64,000 nt of DNA from Platerodrilus igneus (taxonomy: Eukaryota > Arthropoda > Insecta > Coleoptera > Lycidae). The notes under the pieces were generated by a model. The model was not told the origin of the DNA and searched no databases. It saw only the letters and a list, made by a program, of their open reading frames with translations. Where the stretch lies: contig JARFIW010001320.1 of NCBI GenBank assembly GCA_036346225.1, forward strand, positions 1,302,001 to 1,366,000, read 5' to 3'. Below, piece after piece: positions 47,166 through 57,535 of the stretch. The first letter of the stretch is position 1. Every line of letters begins with the position of its first letter. Both the position numbers and the translations under genes were made by a program.

Positions 47166-47941
47166 AAGCCTCACGAAACGGGCTGTCATAAACAACTTTA
47201 TGATGTTTACCTTCGGAAACTCCCCAAAAACTTTCAATGTAATTACAAAATTTTCCACCTACCCAAAATTAAAGCCTTACCACCTAGACTTACAATTTAT
47301 ACCATTTAATAACAATATCTTCTGAAGATACTTTTCACTCGGACGCCAAAACCTCCAGCTTCCTCAAAGATATCCGCCACGGCTGCTCACTCGTTCCCTG
47401 AAGATCCTTACCTACTAAAAATAACACTGACTGCCAAAAGAACATAAATATCTATTAACATATCCAATCCATTGCGTATCAATTCAATTTACATACCTCA
47501 TATATTTCAAGCTCAAAAACATTTTATTACTTGTGGTAAATAATAGCTCAGTTTAAAGGAAATAAATTTAAAATCATACTACATCAATCCTGAAACAAAG
47601 TAACTGGGCTTATTTCCAACCTTTACTTTATACCCCAGGTCAAATACGAGCTCATAGTAAACCTCCTTTTATCTACGTGCTAACAACGGCACTGCAATTT
47701 CCTAAAACCCTTTTACCTTTTACAAAAATTATAGTTTTCACCTTCAAGTGATATCATCAAATTATTGCATAAATTTTTTATTTAGTTTTTTTTAAATTGG
47801 CTCATCAATTAAAATGTCTTTATACCATAATAAATACACAAAATCACAAAATTGTCACCTAGAAAATCACCAACGAAAACAAACAAAAGTCTTATAAGTA
47901 GAGTTACCTGGATTTTGTATCAAGTGCTCTCTACATAGACA

Positions 47942-48076
47942 CCATCTCCAACGTGATCCTCCTTCTCGACTGCGCGTTCAAATACTGTCTCCAGGTTCTT
48001 TATATGCACCCCATCTCCAACGTGATCCTCCTTCTCGACTACACGTTCAGATACTGTCTCCAGGTGGCTTTTCACC
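47942..48076. repeat. 67-base tandem duplication
   Basis: CCATCTCCAACGTGATCCTC with the following CTTCTCGACT and ACTGTCTCCAGGT occurs at 47,942 and again at 48,009 with few changes. Confidence 0.9.
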
Positions 48077-49496
48077 ATCAGGAACACACCGTTTCTAATT
48101 AAATTTTTCCATACAAGTGCACGGCACTACCATGCTTTCGTGCACTTGCTGGTCCATCCACACATTTACTCTGTACTTAGAGTACATACGCTGCCTTCAA
48201 ACACCCAGTACTAAAATTGTACTTACTTGCGTTATAATTTTGATTATTTATAGCCAAAGATTTAAAAGCACCCACTTGTGCAAATTTAACTGTAACTTTA
48301 CTTTGCTAAGTAGTTAGGTAGGCGATCGTAGGTAAAAACAAAAGAGAAGAGAGCGATTTACCACTCCCTATGGGTTTATATCAGCTCCAAAAACCTATCC
48401 CCCCTACATCAATTTCCAACACCTCTGTCGCACTTTTCTTAGTATCACAACACAAACAGGCCAATGGTTAAACATTTCAACAAACTATCCAATTATCCTT
48501 GAAAGATTCTACGTATTTTTAGCCTATCGTGCTCAACCGTCTTTCAAATTTAGGAAATTCTCGCTCCAAATAAGCTCGATACCCCGAAATCCTCATTAAA
48601 ACTTTTACCCAGAACGGTCTTCCGCGAAACCCTGGCAACTGTCGTTATAGTTCTAGTCTCTATAATACGCTCACTGTAGACGCGTGTATCTTTTGTTTCA
48701 TTCCCACTTATAAACAAAATCTTCCATCTTATTTTATCTTTAAACATTATTCTTCCGTTTGTTCACAAACGCTGTTTTACCTAACCCTCGCTATTGTCGT
48801 TTATCCTACTCTTGTTTATTTAATGTAACCGTCGTGCTCTGTTGGTTAAATATCCCCATATTTCTATACCCTTACTGCTCGATTTATTCCAAAAAATTTG
48901 CGTGTCTTCGTCCAGCTCCAATAGTTCCTAACTTTCTTGTTTATCAAGCTTTTCAAAGTCAAACGTTTCACTAAACATTTGTTATGCTCCCTTCTTTACT
49001 AAAGCATGCAACCATAGTTTTTCTCTCTATAAATCGATTTTGTTTCCGCACGTGCTGCCTGCACCTGTGTTTTTTCCTCATTATATTTTTCAGCTATTAT
49101 TTGTTGAGAAGATTTTATGTTCGTTATTTGTCTACAACTATAAAGTTCTTAGAATTTATAACACGTGCAACTTAAATAACGACTGCCGCTTTAAATATGC
49201 TCTCAGCCTGAAAACTTTTATTCTTTAGAATGTTAAAACAAAATTTAATTATTCTTGCCGTAATTTACGTTTTATATGCATTTACGCACTTATGTGCCTC
49301 AAATTATGTTTCCTAAGTTATTAATGATTAATATTTACAATAAAATTTTATGCCATATTCAATTAACTCTAACCTTTACTGGTAATTTGTCGAATACAAA
49401 CTGAACATGGCTCAAACTTCGCGTGACAAATTTATGCACTTTCTAATTTGACATAAATACAAATTTGAGCTTACTAATGCTCTTTTATGACCTCAG

Positions 49497-49497
<1 letters not shown>

Positions 49498-49534
<37 letters not shown>
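49498..49534. repeat. (TA)n microsatellite
   Basis: TA tract at the left edge of the hammerhead/retrozyme-like unit. Confidence 0.9.
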
Positions 49535-49539
<5 letters not shown>

Positions 49540-50011
49540 AAACGAGAAGTAGTTTAATGAGTCTTAACATTAATGAGTAAGTGGCAAGTGTCAATTAAGA
49601 CTCAGCGTTCACAGTACAACGAGATAGTACGCAGCCAAAAGATATAATTTAAACGCGTCGACAGGATGCCCTCGTGGCTGAATTTGAGTCACTTGCCATT
49701 AATTCTTTTTACTTTTCATTAATTTAAGACTCATTAAACTACTTCTCGTTTAAATTATATCTTTTGGCTATGGAAAAAGGCAGTTGAGCCGGATCTTTTC
49801 CGTGCCGACTGTTGTTAAAAACCTGCGATGTTAGGTGAAACGATACGAAGACACAAATTGTGAGCTAGGTGATGCTGTACTTCCCATAAGATGTCGGTTT
49901 TAAATATTACAACTTTGCTACTCTTGTCCTGATGAGCCCCAATTAGGGCGAAACGCGTCGACAGGATGCCCTCGTGGCTGAATTTGAGTCACTTGCCATT
50001 AATTCTTTTTT
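49535..50011 (+). mobile_element. Retrozyme-like / PLE terminal repeat with hammerhead ribozyme
   Basis: A 477-base insert between (TA)n tracts. The word AAACGCGTCGACAGGATGCC with about 40 further matching bases occurs at 49,651 and again at 49,951, exactly 300 bases apart. The second copy is preceded by a full hammerhead core; the first starts at the GAAA side of the core. This is the layout of a retrozyme or of PLE terminal repeats, in which self-cleavage at two hammerheads releases a monomer (here 49,660-49,959, 300 nt). It has no ORF. The left part (49,535-49,650) is an inverted repeat of 49,720-49,768, so the 5' end is folded back. Confidence 0.75.
49916..49975 (+). ncRNA. Type I hammerhead ribozyme
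   Basis: Stem I pairs TGTC (49,925-49,928) with GACA (49,960-49,963). Then CTGATGAG (49,929-49,936), stem II GCCC / GGGC (49,936-49,939 with 49,946-49,949) closing a CAATTA loop, GAAAC (49,950-49,954), and a minimal stem III (AC, loop GC, GT), with predicted cleavage after C49,959. All conserved core bases are present. The short ACGCGUC stem III is characteristic of PLE and retrozyme hammerheads. Activity is predicted but untested; such short stem III forms are generally thought to act as dimers. Confidence 0.88.
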
Positions 50012-50042
50012 ATTTATATATATATATATTATATATATATAT
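50012..50042. repeat. (TA)n microsatellite
   Basis: TA-rich tract at the right edge of the hammerhead unit and left edge of copy C. Confidence 0.85.
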
Positions 50043-52229
50043 TGTAGTGGTTTTAAAAGGTTAAATTTAACTATAAACAAAGCAATTTGAAACACCCCGT
50101 ATACAGGAAACAACCAGAATTTACGTGCAAAATTTATTTTATTTAGTGAATTTAAGGTAACAAGTATTACCACAATCTTACAATTAATGAATAAAATTTA
50201 GTTAGGTTCGTAAAGAAAATAAATTTTAGAAGCCAATGCAATGTATTTATTAATTTAATGGCGTTTAATTGAACGGGTAATTACGTATAATACGCATAAA
50301 GGCATGAAAAATCGATAATACCAAGGTGAAACACTTTGCTAACACATAAACAGCCGTTGAATATAAAATACCTTGAAAAGCCAACTCTTAGAAATGTTGT
50401 GTTTAAACGTCGGTTAATTGAACACCTGCATGTTTTCAAAATGTCAGGTTCCCCTTATTTGTGTAGATAAGACAGTATTCCAAGTATATCGGGTAAACGG
50501 TTGGAGGGTTCGCGTAAATGTTAACTAAAAGTTTCCTTAAAGCGCAGAAAGGATAGACGGTCAATGAAATACGTCGGAATGAGACAGGCATAATAACAGT
50601 CCATTTCAAAAAGCACGTATACAAGTCCACATGGAGTAAATTTGAAACGCGGACAGTAATATCGATTTGTACCACTCAAACAAGGTTAGAAGGAAAATAT
50701 AGTATGCATAAGAAAGGGACAGTGTTAATATAGGCGGGATTTTTAAGACGTCAATGGATATACTATTGGTCGATATAGTTACTTCTAGAGTAGACAAACA
50801 CGAGAATATTTGAAGTCGGGTTTATTGGAAAATATCGTAACGACGCGCTAAATTTCGGAGATTTCGAAAACGGTTGAAACAAAATTTGAGGAAGTGTTAT
50901 TTTAAATTAGCTTTTTCTCAGGAAGAGTGGCCTAGAGGTGGCATTCGGAATCATATAAATACTCGAAGAGAATTAGCATCGCTCGCTCTATTAACTTCGA
51001 TCTCTTAGTATTTTCACCGCTACAGAATACGAGTTTGTAAGTATACATATTTTTAAATTAAATAGTACAGTGTTGGCCTCATAATTTGATACGCGAATAG
51101 TGTCGAGTGTAAATTTTAAGTTGAGGTGCAACATTTATCTTAAACAAGCTCGCGAAGTGACGTGAAGTAACGTAAATTTAAATTAAATTAAACTAAAGTA
51201 CGCAATTATGAAAGAAGTGTAATTAATTTGAATTTGGATTTGGATGCATCGTGAAGGCAGAGCAAACAGCACAACCTCAATGGTGTCCTCTACAAATAGC
51301 TAGAGGCGGCCAGCAGAGCAGAGCGAAACTACTTTACCGCATCGTCAACGGAGTAGAGATCTTCAAGAAATTCCAGGTAACGCTCTAAAATTGTTGTTGT
51401 TATAAACTATGAAACTATGAAAATTGTGTGACGTGTGAGAGTGAATTTTGAAGGTATTGTGCATTATTTGCGTATTGAAAATAATACGTATAACTAACTT
51501 TATTATGGTATTTAAATAGAAATCTAAAGGTGTATATAAAGCTTATTAACGTTCCATCAGGAATGTTAAAATTTTTATTGTTACATGGGTTTTTTTTTTG
51601 TTTGTTGTAAGAGTATGCGAAGTACAAAAGCATACATTATTCATAATTAACTGGGTTATCATGAGCTCACCATACACCAGAGTATACAAATTCAAAATAA
51701 ATTATAAATAAAGAACGAAAATAAGGTATTATTCAGGGCCCATTTACTCCGGGTATATTCAATGTGTTTGATATTTTAAATTAAAATCCAGGACAGTACA
51801 AAAATAGGATTTATTGAGGTGTAACTTGATCTCTGAAATGTGGATAATCTTGAATTTTATTTGTAAATAGTGGAAAAATAAATATTGTATAATGGTTGTA
51901 TTATTTTGTGGTTTTATTGAGAGTGTGCGTGAACGATACAGAGTATAATAGTGAATCTAGGTATCCAAGAGGACGCCCAACTGAGCTAGCCTGAGAACTG
52001 AAGAAAAATTAAGGTGATGAAGAAAGGAATCTGGGTAAAAGATTAATAATTTTTGTTAAATTTTTTTTATTTTGTTAAATTTATGATGATTTTGGAAAAT
52101 TAATAAAATTTTCGAATATTTTTGTTACTGAGGCTCGATTTAGAGAGGTTCCACAGCAATTTATGACGGCCCAACGTTGGGGCTCGAATGTTTTTTTTAC
52201 TCTGTCGATTATTTAGAGAGGTGACACGG

Positions 52230-52230
<1 letters not shown>
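50043..52230 (+). mobile_element. LTR-like repeat, copy C
   Basis: About 2.19 kb bounded by (TA)n. It shares with copy B ATTTACGTGCAAAATTTAT near 50,118 (56,746 in B) and the sequence preceding its promoter-like region. A CATATAAATAC word at about 50,953 followed about 30 bases later by CGCTCGCTCTATTAAC looks like a TATA box and start site. Near the end is the primer-binding-site-like module. No coding domain is seen; frames at 49,943-50,173, 50,436-50,797 and 51,415-51,633 are antisense and unrecognised. Confidence 0.55.
52145..52230 (+). promoter_or_regulatory. Terminal module with tRNA-Lys-type primer-binding-site-like motif (copy C)
   Basis: AGAGAGGTTCCACAGCAA is followed by TTATGACGGCCCAACGTTGG and GGCTCGAA, then a second AGAGAGGTGACACGGCAA and (TA)n. 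The middle part is close to the TGGCGCCCAACGTGGGGC primer-binding site complementary to tRNA-Lys. The motif lies between two copies of the end word, so the module looks like a duplicated LTR end with the primer site between. Confidence 0.5.

Positions 52231-52265
<35 letters not shown>
52231..52265. repeat. (TA)n microsatellite
   Basis: TA tract between copy C and block G. Confidence 0.9.
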
Positions 52266-52267
<2 letters not shown>

Positions 52268-52639
52268 TTATGCTGCACCCCACTCTTTTTCGCGCCTTGT
52301 CTTATAAATTTCAATGCTTTTTATATGGTGTGCATATACCTATTGCACGCCAAGTACTTTTGCAACGTTTGGTTGGTGATTTAATCAAAATTGTTTTTAA
52401 GATGCCTCGACTATATGAACTCTTTCTTCTCAGGGTATCCACCTACTTACCGTGGGTTCAGTGGTAAGAAGATGTGCAATGCCCAACTAAACTGCACTCT
52501 CTTTTGTTTTAGTACTTATTTTAGAATTTAGTTTTGTATATGCCAAATTTTTTTGTGATCAACGTTGCCTTGTGCCAAATTAATTAAGACCACAAAGTTT
52601 ATGACTTTTGACGTTATAAGATATTTCACAGCACTCACC

Positions 52640-52890
52640 TGGATTATACTTCGTTACTAGCCTCTCTTACTGCTGGCTCAAAATCCTCGTCGCCGTATGC
52701 GCCTTTACAAGGTTGCACTATCTCTTTGAATTTGCCGTCTCGCCTCCAGGTATCTTTCTTTAATTTTGTTGCTCTCAAATCTGAAATAAATGACCCGAAT
52801 TTTAGAATTTGGAATACCCGTTTATTTTACTTCCCCTGCGCTAATTCTTCCGTCGTAGTTTCTTCGTTGACTCTTACACTTTCAATTGCT
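52640..52890 (-). pseudogene. Conserved unknown coding remnant in block G
   Basis: The minus-strand frame reads VRAAIESVRVNEETTTEEL, a stop, then FQILKFGSFISDL, KKDTWRRDGKFKEIV and AYGDEDFEPAVREASNEV, followed by a stop and then CCAGGTGAGT. Its alignment to block E is described there. One internal stop suggests decay. The family is unknown to me. Confidence 0.5.
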
Positions 52891-52960
52891 GCTCTTACGT
52901 GGTCTCCTAATTTTGCTCCTCTTGTTCCAAATTAATACGTCCGCCTTTAATCCGCACTCA

Positions 52961-53095
52961 ATCCAAATCTATCTTCGTCCTGTTCAAAACCACTCAATGC
53001 CCCGCTACATATACATCCATATCCAAATCAATCTTCGTTCCTGTTTAAAACCACTCAATGCCCCGCTACATATAAATCCGTATCCAAATCACTCC
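52961..53095. repeat. 60-base minisatellite, two copies plus a partial
   Basis: ATCCAAATC recurs at 52,961, 53,021 and 53,082 with CCACTCAATGCCCCGCTACA in each unit. Confidence 0.9.
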
Positions 53096-53640
53096 AAATA
53101 TCCTTCCTTCTTACAATTCCTATTCGATGCTTTCTGCCTTTATCAATATCGTTCCACATCTACCTTACTATCCGTCTCTTCGCCGTCGCACTAATACAAA
53201 TCTTTACCTTTTCTCGTCGTCGCTATTAATTACTTATGTACCGATGCTGCTCTTTACTCTTCTTTAATAATCAAACTATTATACTTCAAACACGTTTATT
53301 AATCTTCCAAAATCTTTACACAATTTAGCACATTTCCTTCACCGAGAACCCTGCCGATGTCGGGTCACGTGGTTTATTCCTTGCCGACTTGTGCCAATGT
53401 TCTTTATGGTGGACGGTTTCCCCAGCCTTGTATCAGTCTTTCGAAAATTACAGTTCACAAGCTCCGCCTTATGATACTCCTGAAGTTCTCACTGAACAAC
53501 GCTCTATTGCTCTATTGTTTTATCCGCTGTCATAACCTCCTGTTGGATTCAATCAATTTTAAAAAATCACTATTCCTTTCCCTTTATTAAGCGCATTGTT
53601 ACGTAGATTCTCCGTTTTCGTCATAATTTACGTTTCTCAC

Positions 53641-54179
53641 TGGAAAGATATTCCAAACCTCTGTCATCTTCTGAATTGCACAACGCTTTGATCCCTTTGC
53701 TTGCGTATACTCAACAATCTTATTTTGCTATCGAATTTGAGGCCATCTGGAATTCACGTCCTCTCACCTCTTTGAGCAATAACCCCAATCATTTGAGCTG
53801 TCTTACGCCCGGTCATTTTTTAACTTTGGCTCCTTTAACCGCCACCCCGGAGCCCGCACTTTTTCACCTTCCACTTAACCGCCTCTCTCGCTGGCAATTG
53901 CTCCATCGAATTCAACAAGATTTTTGGTTCCGTTGGTCCAAGGAGTATTTGTACTCGCTACAACAGCACGCCAAGTGGCACACACCGTCTCTTCAAGTTG
54001 AGTAGGGTACCCTAGTGCTGATTAAGATCGCTAGTGTTCCTTTCCTTTGTTGGTCCCTCGGTCGTGTCGTGGCTGTGCATCCTGGGATGGATGGTGTCGT
54101 TAGGGTGGTCATCCTTAAAACCGCTTATGGCGAGCTGAAGCGACCTGTGTCCAAGCTTTGTCATTTGCCCGCATTGTAG
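53641..54179 (+). pseudogene. pol: BEL/Pao retrotransposon pol C-terminus (integrase end plus DUF5641-like domain)
   Basis: One frame runs to a TAG at 54,177-54,179 with one in-frame TAG at 54,003-54,005. Motifs in order: FEAIWNSRPLTSLSNNPN, LTPGHFL, NRLSRWQLLHRIQQDFWFRW, SKEYLYSLQQHAKW. After the stop come GTLVLIKI, WSLGRVVAVHPGMDGVVRVV, LKTAYGELKRPVSKLC and HLP. This is the standard end of BEL/Pao integrase followed by the C-terminal domain annotated as DUF5641. Protease, RT and the integrase catalytic residues are missing, so it is a 5'-truncated remnant. Strand is opposite to the block G coding remnant. Confidence 0.92.
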
Positions 54180-55271
54180 AAATTTTTTTTTTGTTTTTGT
54201 TGCTTTTTGTAAATCCTTTTTCTCTCTTTCTTTTGATTTCTTTTCGCTTTTTCATTCCGCTACCCTCTTTTTAATTATTTTCTTTAAAATGCCTTGCATT
54301 TTGGTGAGCGGTATGTTTCGTTTATATGGGAAATAAATTCCTTATTAATTTGTTATGGCGTTTGGAATATGTTGATTATTTATCTCCGCCCGGTATATTT
54401 CAAATGTCATTGCATGTTCCGTGTAATTTGCTTCAATCAGTACTTCTATCGTAAGTGCCGCGATAGCGATAAACTTTGCTGTTCTTTGCCTGTGCAAGAA
54501 CTTTTTATCACCTGCCATGGACAAGACAAGAACACAGTCGACTTTCATATTCCGTACTAGACGGACGCAATTATACAGACAACAATCGCTCTCCGTTTAA
54601 ACGGCCACTATCAATACATGTGCTGCGTTTCGCTATTGTTAAAAAAGGTAAGTGTTTGAAGCAATAATTATTTGTTGTGTTTATTATCATTTATTCATTA
54701 TATACATGTCCACTTTTCTCTCCTAGTGAGCTATCCTAATTTTGTTACCGCATTTAACAAGGTATTTTTCATCCAAAATTGAAAGCATTGTTTTCCATCA
54801 TTAATTTAAGTGGTATCAAGTAGGTGTTAAGATGCATTATAAATGTGTGATTTAAGGTCCCTACACTGTAAGGGAAGAACCTATAATTTATAACATGTAA
54901 TTTGTCTAATACACGCTTTCTCACGCTAAAAACAATGTGCGTCATGGTCTCATCCAACAAAGACGTTTGACGATTGGAAGAGTTTTGAAAAGTTCGTGGA
55001 AAAGAACGCGCTTGTCGGGAAGCTTTGTCTTGGATTACCTTCGTGAACAGACGTGTGACAGTAAGTGCATGAGATAAGCATGTAGGTATACAACGCAAGT
55101 TGCACCTAACAAACCTCATAGGCGTCATAGAAACGCAAACGTGAAAGCCTCTTAATAATAGACTCACCAATCAACTCACCTTAAAATCGAATAGACTCGC
55201 CCGGGAATCCCGATTACTACAATACAAACATTAATTATAATGATCAAGGAGGCGAGCTTTCGTTTGTTGTT

Positions 55272-55272
<1 letters not shown>
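54180..55272 (+). other. 3' flank of the BEL/Pao remnant, possible LTR
   Basis: A T-rich stretch (54,180-54,280) is followed by GGTGAGCGGTATGTTTCG at about 54,301. LTRs often start TGTT after a purine-rich tract, so an LTR could begin near 54,309. An AATAAA lies at 54,330 and a splice-donor-like AAGGTAAGT at 54,645. No second LTR was found for comparison. Frames of 67-133 codons here are unrecognised. Confidence 0.35.

Positions 55273-55303
<31 letters not shown>
55273..55303. repeat. (TA)n microsatellite
   Basis: TA tract at the left edge of the second PLE, after GTTGTTGGA. Confidence 0.9.
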
Positions 55304-55308
<5 letters not shown>

Positions 55309-55347
55309 GATTTGACAAAATGTCAAGTAATTACGAACTGCTTTAAA

Positions 55348-55674
55348 TAAAAACTACTTGTTGTTGGATATAATTATTGGGAACTATTTAGTTCGAAATG
55401 AAATGCTTGAGGTAGAATGTATTTATTTATATACCTGACGTTTCGAATCCTTTTTTGACTCTTTTTCGAAGGCTACAATGGTGACAGTTAAAATACAATT
55501 AGGTACATAATAGAAAAACTTACATATAAATTTACATCAGCATTTTAACTTCAACTAGCAAAATCTTCACAAATTAAAACTTTAATAACAAGAAAACTAT
55601 AAAGAAGAATAAAACTAGATATTAATCATTAATGTAAAAAAATTTTGTTTGAAACTTATCGAAAAATTAAATAA
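55348..55674 (+). repeat. PLE inverted repeat, left arm
   Basis: Starts TAAAAACTACTTGTTGTTGG and is complementary to the right arm with only a few one-base length differences in T runs. Confidence 0.9.
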
Positions 55675-56148
55675 ATAAATTACGTATACTTATAACAAAT
55701 CAATAAAAAATCTATTTACTCGAGTCAAAGATAAGACAGACCGACAATGGTTAAGCAACGTCGTCTATCAAGTAAAATGCTCGTGTGGGGGATTATACCT
55801 TGACAAACAAAACAGTACCTTTGCAGAAGGTTAACACAACACAAAAGTGATGCCAAACTAGGAAAGATGTCCTGCGCACTAGCGTTACATGTCCAAACCA
55901 CTCACCACAACCCCAATTTTGTTGATGTGAAAATAATGGAAGTTGAACGTGACTACAAAAAAAGACTTTTTTTAGAATCTTATCATATAAACAGAACTAA
56001 AACAATCTAAATTCAAAAAGTGATATAGACAACCTAAGTGCGGTTTACACTTCGCTTTATAAATTTAATAGTTAGAAATGCAATCCTCGTTTCATAGACA
56101 TTATAATTTTGATACCTTAGAAGGCGTATGCCTTAATTTAAATTTGAC
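55675..56148 (+). pseudogene. PLE GIY-YIG endonuclease fragment in the second PLE
   Basis: The plus strand, read through frameshifts and stops, gives KSIKNLFTRVKDKTD, then NVVYQVKCSCGGLYLDKQ (Cys-x-Cys; the YIG motif is altered to YLD), then ALALHVQTTHHNPNFVDVKI, then RLFLESYHI. This is the same order as the PLE at 5,604, from a related but distinct family. The altered YIG motif and several stops show that it is dead. Confidence 0.85.
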
Positions 56149-56467
56149 ATTTATTTAATTTTTCGATAAGTTTCAAACAAAATTTTTACATTAATGATTA
56201 ATATCTAGTTTTATTCTTCTTTATAGTTTTCTTGTTATTAAAGTTTTAATTTGTGAAGATTTTGCTAGTTGAAGTTAAAATGCTGATGTAAATTTATATG
56301 TAAGTTTTTCTATTATGTACCTAATTGTATTTTAACTGTCACCATTGTAGCCTTCGAAAAGAGTCAAAAAGGATTCGAAACGTCAGGTATATAAATAAAT
56401 ACATTCTACCTCAAGCATTTCATTTCGAACTAAATAGTTCCCAATAATTATATCCAACAACAAGTAG

Positions 56468-56474
<7 letters not shown>
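56149..56474 (-). repeat. PLE inverted repeat, right arm
   Basis: Complement of 55,348-55,674. It contains CCTTCGAAAAGAGTC and GGATTCGAAACGTCAGG, a hammerhead-like 3' half without a clear CUGAUGA. Confidence 0.9.

Positions 56475-56508
<34 letters not shown>
56474..56508. repeat. (TA)n microsatellite
   Basis: TA tract at the right edge of the second PLE and the left edge of copy B. Confidence 0.9.
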
Positions 56509-56510
<2 letters not shown>

Positions 56511-57463
56511 CTCATATTTAGACCAGGGTAGAAAATTAAATAATCACATCAAATAATTTTAATCACCGTGTAGAAGCTTTGGGAAAAAGTACGCTTTATT
56601 AAAACCATGAAGCATAAATAAATTCGGTCGTTTCAGTAAAATAAGAGATTTAAATCATGTACAAGACGCTTTATATCAAAAGAAACAGTATTAAAAAGCT
56701 CTACGTGTAATTTAATTATTCCTAAGAAAGAAACAAATGGAAATTACGTGCAAAATTTATATTAATTAACCCTATTTTAAGTAACCGGTATTAAACAAAG
56801 TGTACACATAATAATTAATATTTAATTTGTATTCGCTAAAAATGAAAGGATAGAAGTCAATTTTAGTTGGAGTTAATTAAACCATTATTAATAATAAGCA
56901 TAAAAGTCTGTGAAAATCCAAGATTATAATACCAGAAAATAAAGCTCTGAGAATTAATATTATGTTTGAACACCTGCGTAGTTTAAATGGCATGTACGGC
57001 GAAAATTTTGTAGTTAACAAATGGTTTCAAGGAATCTTGGAGAAACCGGGGCTTAATATTCACGAGAAGGTGCGATACGGGGTTATTTAACCCAGATAGT
57101 CCACATGGACTGAAATAATCGATAATAAGGAATATCAATTTGCACTAATAAGAACAGGGTAGATAGAGACAGATAATATGCGCAAGACCGAGACACATAT
57201 AGTAAAAAGGCGTGAGTAGAGCAACGTCATGGGGTTGCGATTGGTTGAAAGTAAAAGGCAAAATTGAGAGGTAGAAATAACATTTCTGTATAAAATTTAA
57301 TTAGGTATTCTCAGACGTTGCGTGCCGTGTGGAAATTTTCTGAGATTTAACTGGGGCGAGAGCAAAATTCGTAAAAATCGCATGCCGGGCTACGGACTGG
57401 GAACAGAGCATGCGAAATTCTAGAAACTGGCCGTTTTGAGGACTCGACCAACAGACAGGCTAA

Positions 57464-57535
57464 CTTCTATATATACCCAGGTGAATATGAACAAGCTCTC
57501 TTACATCCGCGACTTGATTCAAGATGTTAAACAGT
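57464..57535 (+). promoter_or_regulatory. Possible TATA-containing LTR promoter in copy B
   Basis: TATATATA within CTTCTATATATACCCAGG is followed by CTCTCTTACATC. The equivalent region in copy C (50,950-51,000) has CATATAAATAC then GCTCGCTCTATTAAC. Recurrence in two diverged copies suggests a conserved core promoter, but start sites are inferred. Confidence 0.4.

Larger units (their letters stand above)
47074..49497 (-). mobile_element. LTR-like repeat, copy F
   Basis: About 2.4 kb bounded by (TA)n. On the minus strand it ends with CACGGCA, a TATGGCACCCAATTTGTGGG word and a final CACAGCAA before (TA)n. This is the same terminal module as in copies B and C, so the sense strand is minus. The frames at 48,550-48,747, 48,759-48,974 and 48,984-49,228 have no recognisable motif. 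It includes the tandem duplication at 47,942-48,076. Confidence 0.55.
52266..53600 (-). mobile_element. Block G: unclassified element fragment homologous to block E
   Basis: Homologous to 45,487-46,400 in the same orientation, again directly after a (TA)n tract. It includes the coding remnant, the splice-donor-like GTGAGT at about 52,636 (minus strand) and a 60-base minisatellite. The right limit is unclear, because a plus-strand BEL/Pao fragment starts by about 53,640. Confidence 0.5.
55304..56473 (+). mobile_element. Second Penelope-like element, folded back with 326-bp inverted repeats
   Basis: A 1.17 kb insert between (TA)n tracts. Arms at 55,348-55,674 and 56,149-56,474 are near-perfect inverted repeats. 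Each carries ACCTGACGTTTCGAATCC or its complement, which resembles the hammerhead GAAAC-GUC arm of PLE ends. The centre carries a GIY-YIG fragment. It was probably produced by a twin or inverted insertion of a 5'-truncated PLE. Confidence 0.8.
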
